Shown piece after piece: positions 17,158 through 27,698 of a DNA stretch of 64,000 bases. The stretch is from Neobacillus notoginsengisoli (GTDB lineage Bacteria; Bacillota; Bacilli; Bacillales; Cytobacillaceae). Under the pieces are notes generated by a model that was given only the letters and a program-made list of their open reading frames with translations, did not search any database and was not told where the DNA came from. Each line of letters starts with the position of its first letter. Within the stretch, counting starts at the first letter, position 1. The stretch spans positions 248,001 through 312,000 of the forward strand of contig NZ_QWEG01000003.1 of assembly GCF_003515685.1 (NCBI RefSeq), read 5' to 3'. A program made the position numbers and the translations under genes.

Positions 17158-17195
17158 CATAAAAAGAAGCCCTTCAGAAAAAGAGCTTCTTCTTT
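17158..17195 (-). terminator. Intrinsic terminator of the YogA-like gene
   Basis: Minus strand AAGAAGCTC paired with GGGCTTCTT and followed by TTTT, immediately after the stop at 17198. Confidence 0.8.
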
Positions 17196-17197
17196 CA

Positions 17198-18190
17198 CTA
17201 GTCGATGATAAAGCCTATTTTGCCTAATTGCTCTGCCCTGTTAAGCTTATCAAAAGCAGCTTGATAATCCTTCAATGGGAACATTCGGTCGATTACAGGG
17301 CGAATATTGTGTTCTTCGATAAACGATAACATCTCCCTAAGTTCTTCGCCGCTTCCCATTGTTGAGCCAAGTAAATTAAATTGACCGTAGAAAAATGCCC
17401 TTAGGTTCAGCTCCACTGTGTCACCTGCGGAAGCCCCAAACGTTACCAATGTACCGCCTGTCCTTAACTGGCTGAGCGATTTATTAAAAGTTGCCGCCCC
17501 CACTGATTCGATGACGACATCCATTTTTTTGCCGCCGAGCGCTTCAGCCCATTCTCCATTGCTATCAAAAGCCTGATTGGCTCCCATTTCGAGCGCTGCT
17601 TGGCGCTTTTCTTCAGAACGCGATGTCACATATACAATGGCCCCTACGGACTTTGCCATCTGAAGCATAAGCGTTGCAACTCCGCCGCCGATTCCCGGAA
17701 TGAGGATTTTCATCCCTTCTTTCAGTTTTGCCCTCGTAAACAAAACCCTATAGGCAGTCAGGGCTCCGAGCGATAAAACCCCAGCTTCTTCCCAGGTCAA
17801 AAATGCCGGTTTTGGAAGCGCGTTTTCAGAAGGGATGACGACATACTCGGCGAAAGTACCGTGAAACGGATGCCCAAGAATTTCAAAGCCCTGCGGAGGG
17901 GCATCGGTATTTTCCCGCCAGCCGAGACCGGGATTGATAATCACCTCATCGCCAACTTTTGCATCTTCCACTCCTTCCCCAACCGCATCAATAATCCCGG
18001 CTCCATCCGAACCAAGGACGAGGGGAGGTTCCGAGCCTTTGTGGCGTTCAAGCACGATAAGGTCCCGGTGGTTCATGCCAGCGGTTTTCAAGCGGACTCT
18101 GACCTCACCTTTGCCAGGCTCCGCTTTTTCAAAATCCATAAATGACAATCCTTCCATACCGGTTATTCCCGCATGAACAAGTGCCTTCAT
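17198..18190 (-). CDS. Zinc-type alcohol dehydrogenase/quinone oxidoreductase family protein (YogA-like)
   Basis: 330 aa MDR-family NAD(P)H oxidoreductase. A GroES-like N-terminal domain (GMNHRDLIVLERHK, VLGSDGAGII) is followed by a Rossmann domain with the glycine motif IPGIGGGVATLML. The structural zinc-binding cysteine cluster of true alcohol dehydrogenases is absent, favouring a quinone-reductase or enoyl-reductase type. ATG 18188-18190 is chosen because AGGAG lies 8 bases upstream; the GTG nine bases earlier abuts that site. Monocistronic. Substrate unknown. Confidence 0.85.
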   Translation of the reverse strand: MKALVHAGITGMEGLSFMDFEKAEPGKGEVRVRLKTAGMNHRDLIVLERHKGSEPPLVLGSDGAGIIDAVGEGVEDAKVGDEVIINPGLGWRENTDAPPQGFEILGHPFHGTFAEYVVIPSENALPKPAFLTWEEAGVLSLGALTAYRVLFTRAKLKEGMKILIPGIGGGVATLMLQMAKSVGAIVYVTSRSEEKRQAALEMGANQAFDSNGEWAEALGGKKMDVVIESVGAATFNKSLSQLRTGGTLVTFGASAGDTVELNLRAFFYGQFNLLGSTMGSGEELREMLSFIEEHNIRPVIDRMFPLKDYQAAFDKLNRAEQLGKIGFIID

Positions 18191-18272
18191 TTCACTCACT
18201 CCTGTGCTTTAATATGTACCCTTTTATTTTGACTCATTTTTCAAATAATTGCATCCTTTTCGCCAAAAGAAC

Positions 18273-18294
18273 AAACCGGCAGGCTGCCGGTTTA
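18273..18294 (-). terminator. Intrinsic terminator overlapping the lipoprotein stop codon
   Basis: AAACCGGCA/TGCCGGTTT hairpin whose arm includes the stop codon of the minus-strand lipoprotein gene; the T tract is short. Confidence 0.6.
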
Positions 18295-18738
18295 TTTCCC
18301 TTTTTCCTTTAAATCCTCAAATGCTTCTTTCAATTCATCTATTGGTTCTTGAAAGTTCTCTTTTTTCAAGAAATCCTCATCCAATGTACCGTTTTCTATC
18401 CGTACCAGATAACGGTCGATTTTTTCTTCAAGCAATCCGCTTTTTTCAGTGATATTCTGGTGGAGGCCCTCAGCCATTTTTGGTGCTTCCGCTTGACTAA
18501 ACTCATTGATTTCCTTTTTCATTTCGATCAATTTGCTTTTTAATTCCTCTTTAGCCTGTTCGTCATGAACAGCTTCCTCGGCCTTCAGGGATGCTTCCTT
18601 TGCAAAATTAGCCGCTTTTTCCAAATACTCAGAAGCCTGGGCGGCATATGAGCCTAAATCGCTTCCGTCACCACTTTCACTGCAGCCTCCCAGTATGACA
18701 GCTAATAGGGCAGCCAGTATAGCCAATCTTTTATTCAT
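18292..18738 (-). CDS. Putative lipoprotein with helical C-terminal domain (DUF6376-like)
   Basis: 148 aa. A lipoprotein signal peptide with lipobox LGGC places the mature N-terminal Cys at residue 19, so the protein is anchored to the outer face of the membrane. The mature part is almost entirely charged alpha-helix with a central coiled-coil-like stretch. Similar short Bacillus lipoproteins are grouped as DUF6376; that label is from memory. GGGAGG precedes the ATG. No role can be deduced from the neighbours. Confidence 0.75.
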   Translation of the reverse strand: MNKRLAILAALLAVILGGCSESGDGSDLGSYAAQASEYLEKAANFAKEASLKAEEAVHDEQAKEELKSKLIEMKKEINEFSQAEAPKMAEGLHQNITEKSGLLEEKIDRYLVRIENGTLDEDFLKKENFQEPIDELKEAFEDLKEKGK

Positions 18739-18809
18739 CTATAAAACCTCCCAATAGAATCAATGAAGAGTAGATAGGTCCTATGAGTCTATTACCCGTT
18801 TTACCATTC

Positions 18810-19391
18810 CTATAATACTGAGGTTAAATAGAATTTTGTAATTGCCAGATACTCACGGGCATAGGATTTCACGATCGCCATCCTTGGCGTTTCAGCCGGC
18901 AGGCCTCCTAAATCAAGCCCGTATTTCTTTGCAATCATTTTCGCCCGGTAAACATGAAAATCATTTGTCACAATGAGCCCCTTTTTCAATCCTTTTGGAA
19001 TGAGCTTTTTTGAAAAAGAAATGTTTTCATAAGTACTAGTTGATTTGTCTTCAAGAATAATCCTGTTTCCTTCAACCCCAAGCCTTTCAAGTCCTTCCTT
19101 GATGGCAATGGCTTCAGTAATATTTTCTCCCGGGCCCTGGCCTCCCGAAGCAATGGCAATCGCCTTTGGGTTATTCCTAAGATAATCCGCCGCCGCTTCA
19201 ATTCTCGCCTGAAGTGCGAGCGAAGGAACATATCCCTTCACCCTTGCTCCAAGGACGATTAAATACTCGGTATCCTTTGAATGAACTTCTTTACTGTGTT
19301 GAATTATTTTAATGTGAAGGAAACCGATATAAAGAATTCCGGCAATTCCCGCCAACAGCAGCCCCTTTTTCACTCCCGCAATCTTTAACAT
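18810..19391 (-). CDS. DUF218 family membrane protein (YdcF/SanA-like)
   Basis: 193 aa from the ATG at 19389-19391 (AGGGGAAG upstream). One N-terminal transmembrane helix is followed by a DUF218 domain: YLIVLGARVKG on strand 1, ASGGQGPGENITEA, the KSTSTYENI segment, and VTNDFHVYRAKMI. The family (SanA, ElyC, YdcF) is linked to cell-envelope physiology in other bacteria, but its biochemical role is unsettled. It stands alone between two terminators. Confidence 0.82.
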   Translation of the reverse strand: MLKIAGVKKGLLLAGIAGILYIGFLHIKIIQHSKEVHSKDTEYLIVLGARVKGYVPSLALQARIEAAADYLRNNPKAIAIASGGQGPGENITEAIAIKEGLERLGVEGNRIILEDKSTSTYENISFSKKLIPKGLKKGLIVTNDFHVYRAKMIAKKYGLDLGGLPAETPRMAIVKSYAREYLAITKFYLTSVL

Positions 19392-19429
19392 AGAAATAAC
19401 TTCCCCTATTAGAAAATGATGATCTGAAC

Positions 19430-19465
19430 AAAAAGAAAAGGAAACCTGCAAAAGATTTCCTTTCT
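19430..19465 (-). terminator. Terminator of the glycogen operon
   Basis: Minus strand AAAGGAAA paired with TTTCCTTT across a loop of about 11 bases, then a T-rich tail, 9-45 bases past the glgP stop. Confidence 0.75.
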
Positions 19466-19474
19466 AAGACAGAC

Positions 19475-21874
19475 TTACTTAATGATAACGGGTTCCGCAT
19501 GCCAGATATCATCCGCATATTCCAGAATCGTCCGGTCACTTGAAAAGAATCCCGATTTTGCAATATTGATCAGGCTCTTTTTATTCCACGCTGTTTGATC
19601 GCCGAACTGCCTGCCAATTTCCTCTTGGATATCAGCATAAGATGAAAAATCCCGGAAAACAAAATACTGGTCATTAGAGGCAAGCAGCGAATCATAAATT
19701 TCCGTAAACTCATTGTACGTATCAGGGAAAAATCCGTTCACAAGCTGATCGACCACTGTCCTGATTCTGCGGTCATAATGATAATATTCCTGGGCGTGAT
19801 AGCCGCCGTTCCGTTGGTATTCCAGCACTTCCGCCGCACTTAGGCCGAAAAGGAATATGTTCTCTCGGCCAACGAGCTCTGTGATTTCTACGTTAGCGCC
19901 GTCAAGTGTTCCAACCGTCAGCGCACCGTTCATCATAAACTTCATATTTCCTGTACCAGAAGCTTCCTTGCTCGCCGTTGAAATTTGTTCACTCACATCC
20001 GCTGCCGGGAAGATTTCCTCCCCAAGTGAAACCCGGTAATTTTCCAAGAAGACGACTTTCATCTTTTTGTTAACCTCGGGATCATGATTGACCTTGTCCG
20101 CGACACTATTGATCAGTTTAATGACTTTTTTGGCAAAATAATAACCCGGTGAGGCTTTTGCGCCAAAAATAAACGTTCTTGGATACATGTCATAATGCGG
20201 ATTTTCTTTTATTCTGTTATACAAATACATAATGTGAAGAACGTTCAGCAGCTGCCGTTTATAGGCATGAAGCCGCTTGACTTGGACATCAAAAATGGAA
20301 TGCGGGTCAACAGCTATGCCTGTCTTTTCAAGAATTCGGGACGCCAGCCGCTCCTTATTGCCATGCTTGATTTCGGCCATCTTTTCGAGGAATGAACTGT
20401 CTCTGAACTGAAGGAGCTTCTCCAATTGCATTGTATCGTTAACCCAGTCTGGCCCGATCGAATCGGTAATCAAGTCCGTCAGCCGCGGGTTTGCTTTCAT
20501 GAGCCAACGTCTATGTGTGATGCCATTTGTCTTATTATTGAATCGCTCCGGGAAGATTTGATAATAAAGATTCATCTCCCGCTCCTTCAATATATCCGTA
20601 TGCAGCTTTGCCACACCGTTAATGCTATGGCTGCCGACAATCGAAAGGGGCGCCATCCTGACTTCATCATGAGCGATAATCGCCATGTTTTCTATTCTGT
20701 TCCAGTCGCCGGGGTACCTGTCCCAAAGCCCCTTGCAAAAGCGTTCGTTAATTTCCTCGACAATCATATAAATTCGCGGCAGCAATGTCTTAAATATACG
20801 AACCGGCCATCTTTCCAGCGCCTCTGAAAGGGTCGTGTGGTTCGTATAGGAAAGCGTGTTGACAGTTAAATGCCACGCCTCGTCCCAGCCAAGCCCTTCA
20901 TCATCCATCAAGATCCTCATCAGTTCAGGAACTGCCAATGCCGGATGGGTATCATTGATGTGGATGCTTGTATGTTCATGGAGCTCGAGTATGCTTCGGT
21001 TTTTCTTCTTGAACGACTTGGTGATCGCTCGCAAGCTTGCAGCAACAAGAAGATATTGCTGTTTTAGGCGAAGAATTTTTCCTTCGTCATGCGTATCATC
21101 AGGATATAGAAACTCACAGATTGCTTCAGTCTCTTTTTTGTACTTAAGGATATCCGTGTTAGCCGTGAACTTCGACGGTTCCGCATCCCACAGCCTGAGC
21201 GTGTTGACAGTCTTATTATGGTGGCCGAGCACAGGCATATCATATGGCACCGCAGTCACGATTTCGGCATTGATATGTTTAAAGACAAGCCGGCCATTTT
21301 CAACTGTACTTTCAACTTCTCCCCAAAATGGGATTTCCTCAGCCTCATCCCCCTTGCGGACTTCCCATACGTGCCCATGCTTCAGCCATTGTTCAGGAAG
21401 CTCAACCTGGTAACCATCCACAATCGTTTGCTCAAAAAGGCCGTGCTTATAGCGGATGCCACAGCCATGGCCCGGAAGGCTCAGTGAGGCGAGCGAATCG
21501 AGAAAGCAAGCGGCAAGACGTCCGAGGCCGCCATTTCCGAGGCCCGCATCCGCCTCGAATTCCTCGAGGTCATCCAATTCAATGCCAAGTTCCTTCAGTC
21601 CCTTGCCGACAACATCCTCAACCCCGAGATTCATCAAATTATGGCGCAAGAGACGGCCGAGAAGAAATTCAATTGACAAATAATAAACTTGCTTTTTGCC
21701 GGAAGTCCGGTACATTTCATTCGTTTTTATCCAATTTTTACTGACATATTCCCTAATCAGAATGCCAAGTGTCTGGAACTGCTCCCTACGGCTACTTTCT
21801 TCAAAATTCGTTCCGTATGCCATTTCCAGTTTTCTTATATAAGCTTCTTTAAACTCTGGAACACTAGAAAACAT
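19475..21874 (-). CDS. glgP: Glycogen phosphorylase
   Basis: 799 aa, phosphorolysis of alpha-1,4-glucan to glucose 1-phosphate with PLP. Seen are the N-terminal active-site block NGGLGRLAACFLDSLA, VKRLHAYKRQLLN, IFGAKASPGYYFAKK, and EASGTGNMKFMMNGALTVGT, the PLP segment. Length equals that of the B. subtilis enzyme. The ATG at 21872-21874 follows AGAGGTGATC and overlaps the glgA stop by 11 bp. It is the last gene of the glgBCDAP operon and provides the degradative arm of glycogen turnover. Confidence 0.97.
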   Translation of the reverse strand: MFSSVPEFKEAYIRKLEMAYGTNFEESSRREQFQTLGILIREYVSKNWIKTNEMYRTSGKKQVYYLSIEFLLGRLLRHNLMNLGVEDVVGKGLKELGIELDDLEEFEADAGLGNGGLGRLAACFLDSLASLSLPGHGCGIRYKHGLFEQTIVDGYQVELPEQWLKHGHVWEVRKGDEAEEIPFWGEVESTVENGRLVFKHINAEIVTAVPYDMPVLGHHNKTVNTLRLWDAEPSKFTANTDILKYKKETEAICEFLYPDDTHDEGKILRLKQQYLLVAASLRAITKSFKKKNRSILELHEHTSIHINDTHPALAVPELMRILMDDEGLGWDEAWHLTVNTLSYTNHTTLSEALERWPVRIFKTLLPRIYMIVEEINERFCKGLWDRYPGDWNRIENMAIIAHDEVRMAPLSIVGSHSINGVAKLHTDILKEREMNLYYQIFPERFNNKTNGITHRRWLMKANPRLTDLITDSIGPDWVNDTMQLEKLLQFRDSSFLEKMAEIKHGNKERLASRILEKTGIAVDPHSIFDVQVKRLHAYKRQLLNVLHIMYLYNRIKENPHYDMYPRTFIFGAKASPGYYFAKKVIKLINSVADKVNHDPEVNKKMKVVFLENYRVSLGEEIFPAADVSEQISTASKEASGTGNMKFMMNGALTVGTLDGANVEITELVGRENIFLFGLSAAEVLEYQRNGGYHAQEYYHYDRRIRTVVDQLVNGFFPDTYNEFTEIYDSLLASNDQYFVFRDFSSYADIQEEIGRQFGDQTAWNKKSLINIAKSGFFSSDRTILEYADDIWHAEPVIIK

Positions 21875-23315
21875 GTGGATCACCTCTTCTTGGAAGCTCT
21901 TTGTACAATTGCTGGTAGCGCAATGCTGACTGTGTCCAGCTGAAGTCGAGTTCCATCATTTTGCTCACAAGGCGGCGCCATTCTTCCCCCCTCCTATAAT
22001 AAGAGAGTGCTCTTTCAATCGTGAACAGCATGTCGTGGGCATTGAAATTCGTAAAGGTAAAACCATTGCCGCTGCCAGTTATTTCATTATAAGATTTAAC
22101 CGTGTCATTCAGCCCTCCGGTTTCCCTTACAACCGGAACCGCCCCATACCGCATCGCGATCAACTGGCTCAGACCGCACGGTTCAAACTTCGAAGGCATT
22201 AAAAACAAATCCGCCCCGCCATAAATCCTGTGGGCAAAAGATTCATCGAAACCGATAAACGCTTTGCACTGGCCAGGATATTGGCTGCTCATATGGCTGA
22301 AGAAGTATTCAAACTCCCGATCCCCGGTACCAAGGACGATCAATTGGACACCGGTTGCCATAATCTCGTGGAAAACCCCTCTGACCAGCTCAAGGCCCTT
22401 TTGTTTCGTTAGCCTTGTCACCATTGCCATTAGAGGGACGCCGCTATCTTCAGGCAGGCCGAACTGTTTCTGGATTGCAAGTTTATTTTTCGCCCTTGCT
22501 TCAAGGTTCTCAGAAGAGAATGGAACATCTAGGAACAGATCCGTTTCCGGATTATAAAGCTCATTGTCGATTCCATTCACAATGCCTTCCAAATCCCGGC
22601 TCCTCATCCGAAGGACGCCGTCCAACCCTTCGCCAAAATACTCGGTCTTGATTTCTTCCCTGTATGTAGGGCTAACCGTTGTAATTTTGTCGGCGGAAAT
22701 CAACGCGGCTTTCATAAAATTAATATTTCCGTAGTATTCCAGCTGATCTGGAGTAAAGTACCGATCATCCAGTTCCAATAAATCATTCATCACCACTTTT
22801 GGGAAAATCCCCTGGAACTGCAGATTATGGATCGTAAATACGGTCCTGATGTTTTTGTAGCCATCTCGATGCCTATACTGCTGGTTGAGAAGAAACGGAA
22901 TCATTCCCGTATGCCAGTCATGGCAATGAATGATATCCGGAAAAAAGCCAAGCTGTCCGATACTTTCCAGGACAGCCCTGCAATAGTATGAAAACTTTTC
23001 CCCTTCATCATAGTCACCATACATTTGGCTCCGGAAAAAATAATACTGATTATCGACAAAATAATAGATGATTCCATCATGCTCCAACTCTTCAATTCCG
23101 CAGTATTGATTCCTCCAGCCAAGAGTTACCGTATGTTCGGCCACTTTTTTCATTTTAGATTTGTATTCCTCAGGAATAAGCGAATAGTTTGGGAGCATGA
23201 CCCTTACATCAAAGCCCAGTTTCTTTAATTCCTTCGGCAACGACCCGGCAACATCCGCCAAGCCCCCTGATTTGATAAACGGTACACATTCTGATACTGC
23301 AAACAAAAGCTTCAC
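21864..23315 (-). CDS. glgA: Glycogen synthase (ADP-glucose)
   Basis: 483 aa, GT5 family. The GTG start at 23313-23315 overlaps the glgD stop as GTGA and aligns with the MKxLFAVSEC start of Bacillus GlgA; a GTG 12 bases upstream is less likely. Motifs: KSGGLADVAG (ADP-glucose site), HCHDWHTGMIPF, TIHNLQFQG, and PSKFEPCGLSQL near the C-terminus. It elongates alpha-1,4-glucan using ADP-glucose made by GlgC/GlgD. Confidence 0.97.
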   Translation of the reverse strand: MKLLFAVSECVPFIKSGGLADVAGSLPKELKKLGFDVRVMLPNYSLIPEEYKSKMKKVAEHTVTLGWRNQYCGIEELEHDGIIYYFVDNQYYFFRSQMYGDYDEGEKFSYYCRAVLESIGQLGFFPDIIHCHDWHTGMIPFLLNQQYRHRDGYKNIRTVFTIHNLQFQGIFPKVVMNDLLELDDRYFTPDQLEYYGNINFMKAALISADKITTVSPTYREEIKTEYFGEGLDGVLRMRSRDLEGIVNGIDNELYNPETDLFLDVPFSSENLEARAKNKLAIQKQFGLPEDSGVPLMAMVTRLTKQKGLELVRGVFHEIMATGVQLIVLGTGDREFEYFFSHMSSQYPGQCKAFIGFDESFAHRIYGGADLFLMPSKFEPCGLSQLIAMRYGAVPVVRETGGLNDTVKSYNEITGSGNGFTFTNFNAHDMLFTIERALSYYRRGEEWRRLVSKMMELDFSWTQSALRYQQLYKELPRRGDPHVF

Positions 23316-24340
23316 GAGTGATTCCACACTCCCTGTACCCTTCCTTTGCGGATGACATTGGGGCTTTTCTCTGATGCGATCAATTCCACTCCGTCTTCAA
23401 TTAGAACATCCTTATCCAAAATAACATGGTCCAGCACGGAGTTTTCACCGACTTTGGATTTTTGCATAATAATGCAATTCTTCACGACTGCTCCTTTGCC
23501 AATTGTCACTCCTCTTGCTATGATGCTGTTTTCCACAACCCCTTCTATATGGCAGCCATTCGCAATGATGGAATTCGTGACTGAGGAAGTTGATGTATAC
23601 CTTGCTGGCGGTTCATCTTTCACTTTTGTCAAAATCGGCCTTTCCTTCGCGAATAACTCATTCCAAATAGCCGGGTTAAGAAGGCTTTTACTCGCTTCAA
23701 AATAACTCCGGATTGAATCAACCTGGATCGCGAAATTCTCATACTGATGATAATGGACGCTATATTGGCTGTTCAGGTCTGTCAAGGCGTCCCGAATTGT
23801 CTGATAGCCGGTAACCTCCCGTTTTTCAATCAATTCAATGAGAAGCTCCCTTTTAAGGAGGTAAATGCCCAGCGATGATCCGTTCTTCATAATCTCTGTA
23901 ATATCTTTACCGGATTCGATATGCTCATCTAGAATCGGGCAAAAGTCCATGTTAAAAACGGTATAGGCATTCGCCACTATCGCATATGGCTGTCTGCTTC
24001 GGGTGAAAAAGTCGATATTCGCGGCAAAGTCTTCAAGCGGCCCAATTCCTGTCACCGGCTTGTCATGCAGAGTCGATGGGAAGAAGAATAAGCCATCCCT
24101 TTTTCTGTTTAAATCCCAATTTCTCCCAGAGCCAAGATGATCCATTAACGATCGGTAATGGTATTTTGAAAAAATCGCCACGCTCTGAATATCGGAATTC
24201 ACCATATTTGACAAGATAAAGTCGATGAGGCGGTATCTGCCGCCAAATGGCATAGCTGCGACGGACCTATGGACCGTTAGTCCATCCAAGTCTTTATGGA
24301 ATGTTGTTGCATCAATGACACCAAGCATATCTTTTTTCAA
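23312..24340 (-). CDS. glgD: Glucose-1-phosphate adenylyltransferase-like subunit GlgD
   Basis: 342 aa paralogue of GlgC. The N-terminal nucleotidyltransferase domain is degenerate: the GGxGxRL phosphate loop is replaced by VIDATTFHKDLDGL, although GGRYRLIDFILSN is kept. A left-handed beta-helix of hexapeptides ends the protein. In Bacillus and Geobacillus GlgD forms a complex with GlgC and raises its activity. TTG start with GGAGGGG 6 bases upstream; 20 bp after glgC. Confidence 0.95.
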   Translation of the reverse strand: MKKDMLGVIDATTFHKDLDGLTVHRSVAAMPFGGRYRLIDFILSNMVNSDIQSVAIFSKYHYRSLMDHLGSGRNWDLNRKRDGLFFFPSTLHDKPVTGIGPLEDFAANIDFFTRSRQPYAIVANAYTVFNMDFCPILDEHIESGKDITEIMKNGSSLGIYLLKRELLIELIEKREVTGYQTIRDALTDLNSQYSVHYHQYENFAIQVDSIRSYFEASKSLLNPAIWNELFAKERPILTKVKDEPPARYTSTSSVTNSIIANGCHIEGVVENSIIARGVTIGKGAVVKNCIIMQKSKVGENSVLDHVILDKDVLIEDGVELIASEKSPNVIRKGRVQGVWNHS

Positions 24341-24360
24341 TTGCTGCCCCTCCCTGCGGA

Positions 24361-25509
24361 TTATTTGGACAAGAGTTGATCAATTGTATCCTCGGATACG
24401 AGAATGGCTTCACCGTCATACCCTTTTATGACCGCCCCATCCGGGATTGACATACCAGGCGATATAATCGCCCGCTCAATGACGCACTCCGAGCCAATCA
24501 CTGCGTCCGGCATGATAACAGATTCTTTAATTGAAGCCCTTTTTTTAATCGAGACTCCCTGGAAAACGACTGTCTTCTCCACCTCGCCCTCAATCACACA
24601 ACCTTCGTTTACTAGTGATTCTTTCAGCTTAGCCTCCGGGCAGATATATTGCGGCGGCTGATTAGGGTTGACGGAATAGATGCGCCAGTTCTGGTCAAAA
24701 AGGTTTAACTCTGAGTTTTCGTCCAGCAAATCCATGTTGGCTTCCCATAGGCTCTGGACAGTACCGACATCCTTCCAGTAGCCTTTAAACCGGTAGGCAA
24801 CGAGTTTTTTGTTTTCATCCAGGAGAAGGGGGATAATATCCTTTCCGAAGTCATGGGATGATTCGGGATTCTCATTGTCTCTTTCCAAATAATCCTCAAG
24901 CATACGCCAATTGAATATATAGATACCCATTGATGCAAGGTTGCTTTTAGGTTCCTTTGGCTTTTCGGAGAACTCTATAATGCTATCGTTCTCATCCGTA
25001 TTCATAATCCCAAATCTATCCGCTTCCTCCCAAGGAACTTCAATAACAGAAATTGTGACGTCAGCCTGGTGTTTTATGTGATGGTCAAGCATTTTCTCAT
25101 AATCCATTTTATAAATATGGTCACCAGACAAGATCAGAACGTATTCAGGGTCATATTGCCTTAAATACGTCAGATTTTGATAGATGGCACTGGCTGTTCC
25201 TTCATACCATTTTACTTCGGAAGAGACACTGTAGGGCGGAAGAACTGTAACCCCTCCGTCCATCCTGTCAAGGTCCCAGGCGCTGCCAATGCCGATATAA
25301 CTGTTCAGCACGAGCGGCTGATATTGTGTCAGCACCCCAACTGTATAAACACCCGAATTCGTACAATTGCTTAGAGGAAAATCAATGATTCTATATTTTC
25401 CGCCAAACGGGACCCCCGGTTTAGCCAGTTCTTTTGTCAATGAATTTAGCCTGCTCCCCTGTCCTCCTGCCAGAAGCATGGCTACCATCTTCTTCTTTTG
25501 CATTGGCAT
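24361..25509 (-). CDS. glgC: Glucose-1-phosphate adenylyltransferase
   Basis: 382 aa; ATP plus glucose 1-phosphate gives ADP-glucose and pyrophosphate. The intact loop [38 protein letters not shown] and [10 protein letters not shown] are present, then beta-helix repeats. ATG 25509 and ATG 25503 are both possible after GAAAGGGG. The first 89 bases lie inside the 3' end of glgB in another frame, an unusually long overlap. Confidence 0.96.
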   Translation of the reverse strand: MPMQKKKMVAMLLAGGQGSRLNSLTKELAKPGVPFGGKYRIIDFPLSNCTNSGVYTVGVLTQYQPLVLNSYIGIGSAWDLDRMDGGVTVLPPYSVSSEVKWYEGTASAIYQNLTYLRQYDPEYVLILSGDHIYKMDYEKMLDHHIKHQADVTISVIEVPWEEADRFGIMNTDENDSIIEFSEKPKEPKSNLASMGIYIFNWRMLEDYLERDNENPESSHDFGKDIIPLLLDENKKLVAYRFKGYWKDVGTVQSLWEANMDLLDENSELNLFDQNWRIYSVNPNQPPQYICPEAKLKESLVNEGCVIEGEVEKTVVFQGVSIKKRASIKESVIMPDAVIGSECVIERAIISPGMSIPDGAVIKGYDGEAILVSEDTIDQLLSK

Positions 25510-27379
25510 TTATCCCCTTTCTCTTTTTGACAGGCCTAAGAATAGAGATTCCATAAGGCGGCACATTCATGACTACTGAAAATGGCATGCCATGGAAACC
25601 CTCCTTTTCAGCCTTAATGACTTTTTTATTGATGACTCCTGAACCGCCGAATTCCAGGGAATCACTGTTCAAAATTTCCCGGTACCTTTCAAGTCCGGGA
25701 ACTCCGATTCGGTAGCCTGTGTAGGCATGCCAAGTGAAGTTGCAGACAATGACGAGGAAATCGTCGTCATTGGTGCCTCTGCGCGCAAACGAAAAAACCG
25801 ATTGCTGATGGTTGTTCGCATCAATCCATTCAAACCCTTCCGGCGTGGAATCGAGTTGGTACAAAGGCTTTGACCGTTTATAGAGCTTGTTTAACTCTTT
25901 TACGAATAAGTTCAGTTTTGCATGCATTTCGTAATCGGTGAGATGCCAGTCAAGCTCTTCCTTATCCTTCCACTCCGAAAATTGCCCTAATTCTGTTCCC
26001 ATAAATGTCAGTTTTTTACCGGGATGTGCAATTTGGTAGCCTAAGAGCAGCCGGAGTTGGGCGAATTTTTGCCAATAATCGCCCGGCATTTTATCTAGAA
26101 GAGATTTCTTCCCATGCACAACCTCATCATGAGAAAAGGGGAGGATAAAATTCTCTGAGAAAGCGTACATCATTGAAAAAGTTACTTTATTATGATGGTA
26201 TCTGCGGTGGTTCGGATCCGTTTCCATGTACTTCAGCATGTCGTTCATCCATCCCATATTCCACTTGTATGTAAACCCCAGGCCACCGTGCTTTGGCGTA
26301 GTGGTCACATTAGGCCAGTCCGTGGAATCCTCTGCAATCATCAGGATGTTGGGACGGATGGATCCTACCGCGGAATTCAGCTTTTTCAAAAAAGTAATGC
26401 CGTGCGGATTTACCTCGCTTTCAGAATTTGGACGGTAGATGATATTGGCAACGGCATCGACTCTGAATCCGTCAATATGGTACTTCTCGAGCCAGAAGAT
26501 GGCACTTGAAATGAGGAAGCTGTTAACCTCTGTTTTTCCCAAATCAAAGTTGGCTGTACCCCAAACTCTGTTCTCACGCTCATGCTCGTTCAGGTAATCA
26601 TACGCATAACCGCCATCAAAGTTATACAGCCCATGTGCATCTTTGCAAAAATGGCCGGGCACCCAGTCAAGGATCACGCCGATATTATTTTGGTGGCATT
26701 TATCCACAAAGTACATAAAATCATGTGGTGTCCCGTATCTGCTTGTCACGGAGAAATACCCGGTTGTCTGGTATCCCCAAGAAATATCGAGGGGATGCTC
26801 TGTCAAAGGGAGGAGTTCAACGTGTGTATATCCATGCTCGAGTACATAGGGCACAAGTTGATCGGCTAATTCCCTATAGTTTAGAAAAGAGCCATCTTCA
26901 GCCTTCTTCCAAGACCCGAGGTGCACCTCATAAATAGAGACAGGTTCGGATGTGGAATCTTTTTTATCACGTTTACGCATCCAGGAACGGTCATTCCATT
27001 TATATCCACCAAGTGAGTGGACGATAGAGGCGGTATTAGGCCTGATTTCTGAATAAAATGCATACGGATCAGCCTTTAGCTTCTTCTCCCCAGAAGAAGT
27101 GATAATTTCATACTTGTAGAGAGACCCAGTTAAATTCTGTTCGGCAACGAAAAGCCAAACCCCTTCCTTATTGACTTTTTCAAAATTGAACCCATTTCCT
27201 TCCCAGTCATTAAAATCTCCTGCGAGCCTTACCTCGGAGGCATGTGGAGCCCACACACAAAATCTTGTATATGTCCTGCCGCCTTCGCTTATGACATGGG
27301 CGCCAAATAATTCATGGCTCTTAAATAAAGCCCCTTCATGAAACAAATGAAGCTGGAACTCAGTTGGATGAAAAACCAT
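25421..27379 (-). CDS. glgB: 1,4-alpha-glucan branching enzyme
   Basis: 652 aa GH13 enzyme that forms alpha-1,6 branches in glycogen. A CBM48 domain ([17 protein letters not shown]) comes first, then the barrel motifs [20 protein letters not shown] with the nucleophile Asp, MIAEDST with the acid Glu, and FSHDEVVHG. After the expected end of the C-terminal beta-domain ([11 protein letters not shown]) about 36 hydrophilic residues continue across the glgC start. ATG 27377-27379 follows AGGTGA. First gene of the operon; no promoter could be assigned in the AT-rich upstream region. Confidence 0.96.
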   Translation of the reverse strand: MVFHPTEFQLHLFHEGALFKSHELFGAHVISEGGRTYTRFCVWAPHASEVRLAGDFNDWEGNGFNFEKVNKEGVWLFVAEQNLTGSLYKYEIITSSGEKKLKADPYAFYSEIRPNTASIVHSLGGYKWNDRSWMRKRDKKDSTSEPVSIYEVHLGSWKKAEDGSFLNYRELADQLVPYVLEHGYTHVELLPLTEHPLDISWGYQTTGYFSVTSRYGTPHDFMYFVDKCHQNNIGVILDWVPGHFCKDAHGLYNFDGGYAYDYLNEHERENRVWGTANFDLGKTEVNSFLISSAIFWLEKYHIDGFRVDAVANIIYRPNSESEVNPHGITFLKKLNSAVGSIRPNILMIAEDSTDWPNVTTTPKHGGLGFTYKWNMGWMNDMLKYMETDPNHRRYHHNKVTFSMMYAFSENFILPFSHDEVVHGKKSLLDKMPGDYWQKFAQLRLLLGYQIAHPGKKLTFMGTELGQFSEWKDKEELDWHLTDYEMHAKLNLFVKELNKLYKRSKPLYQLDSTPEGFEWIDANNHQQSVFSFARRGTNDDDFLVIVCNFTWHAYTGYRIGVPGLERYREILNSDSLEFGGSGVINKKVIKAEKEGFHGMPFSVVMNVPPYGISILRPVKKRKGINANAKEEDGSHASGRRTGEQAKFIDKRTG

Positions 27380-27698
27380 CCTATTCACCTGCCTATCCTC
27401 AGTAATATTCTAGTTTCCGAAAATTTACCTGTATAAACATTCTCTAAAGCCTTTTCGACATTTGATGGGAGAAAACCTTTAAAAAACCTTAGTATTCTGA
27501 TTTTTTTATGTAAAAAACGGTTGGTGGCGCTTACATAATCCAATTAATAAAAAGGTGGAAATTGAATATTGTTTTTTGTTTCAACATCCTTCGTATTTAC
27601 TGCTTGAAAAAATAGATTGATAGAAAGGAATTCTTTTTTGGAGGGTTTGAGTAGGAAAATCAACAATTAGGTAAACAATTTTTAATGCAAACAAGAAA
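27380..27698. other. AT-rich intergenic region upstream of glgB
   Basis: 319 bp without a convincing gene. It should hold the minus-strand promoter of the glycogen operon. A TTTATACA-like element near 27433-27441 loosely resembles a sporulation sigma-factor -10, but I could not pair it with a good -35. On the plus strand a GGAGGG at 27641-27646 is followed only by a 7-codon ORF ending at TAG. Confidence 0.4.
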
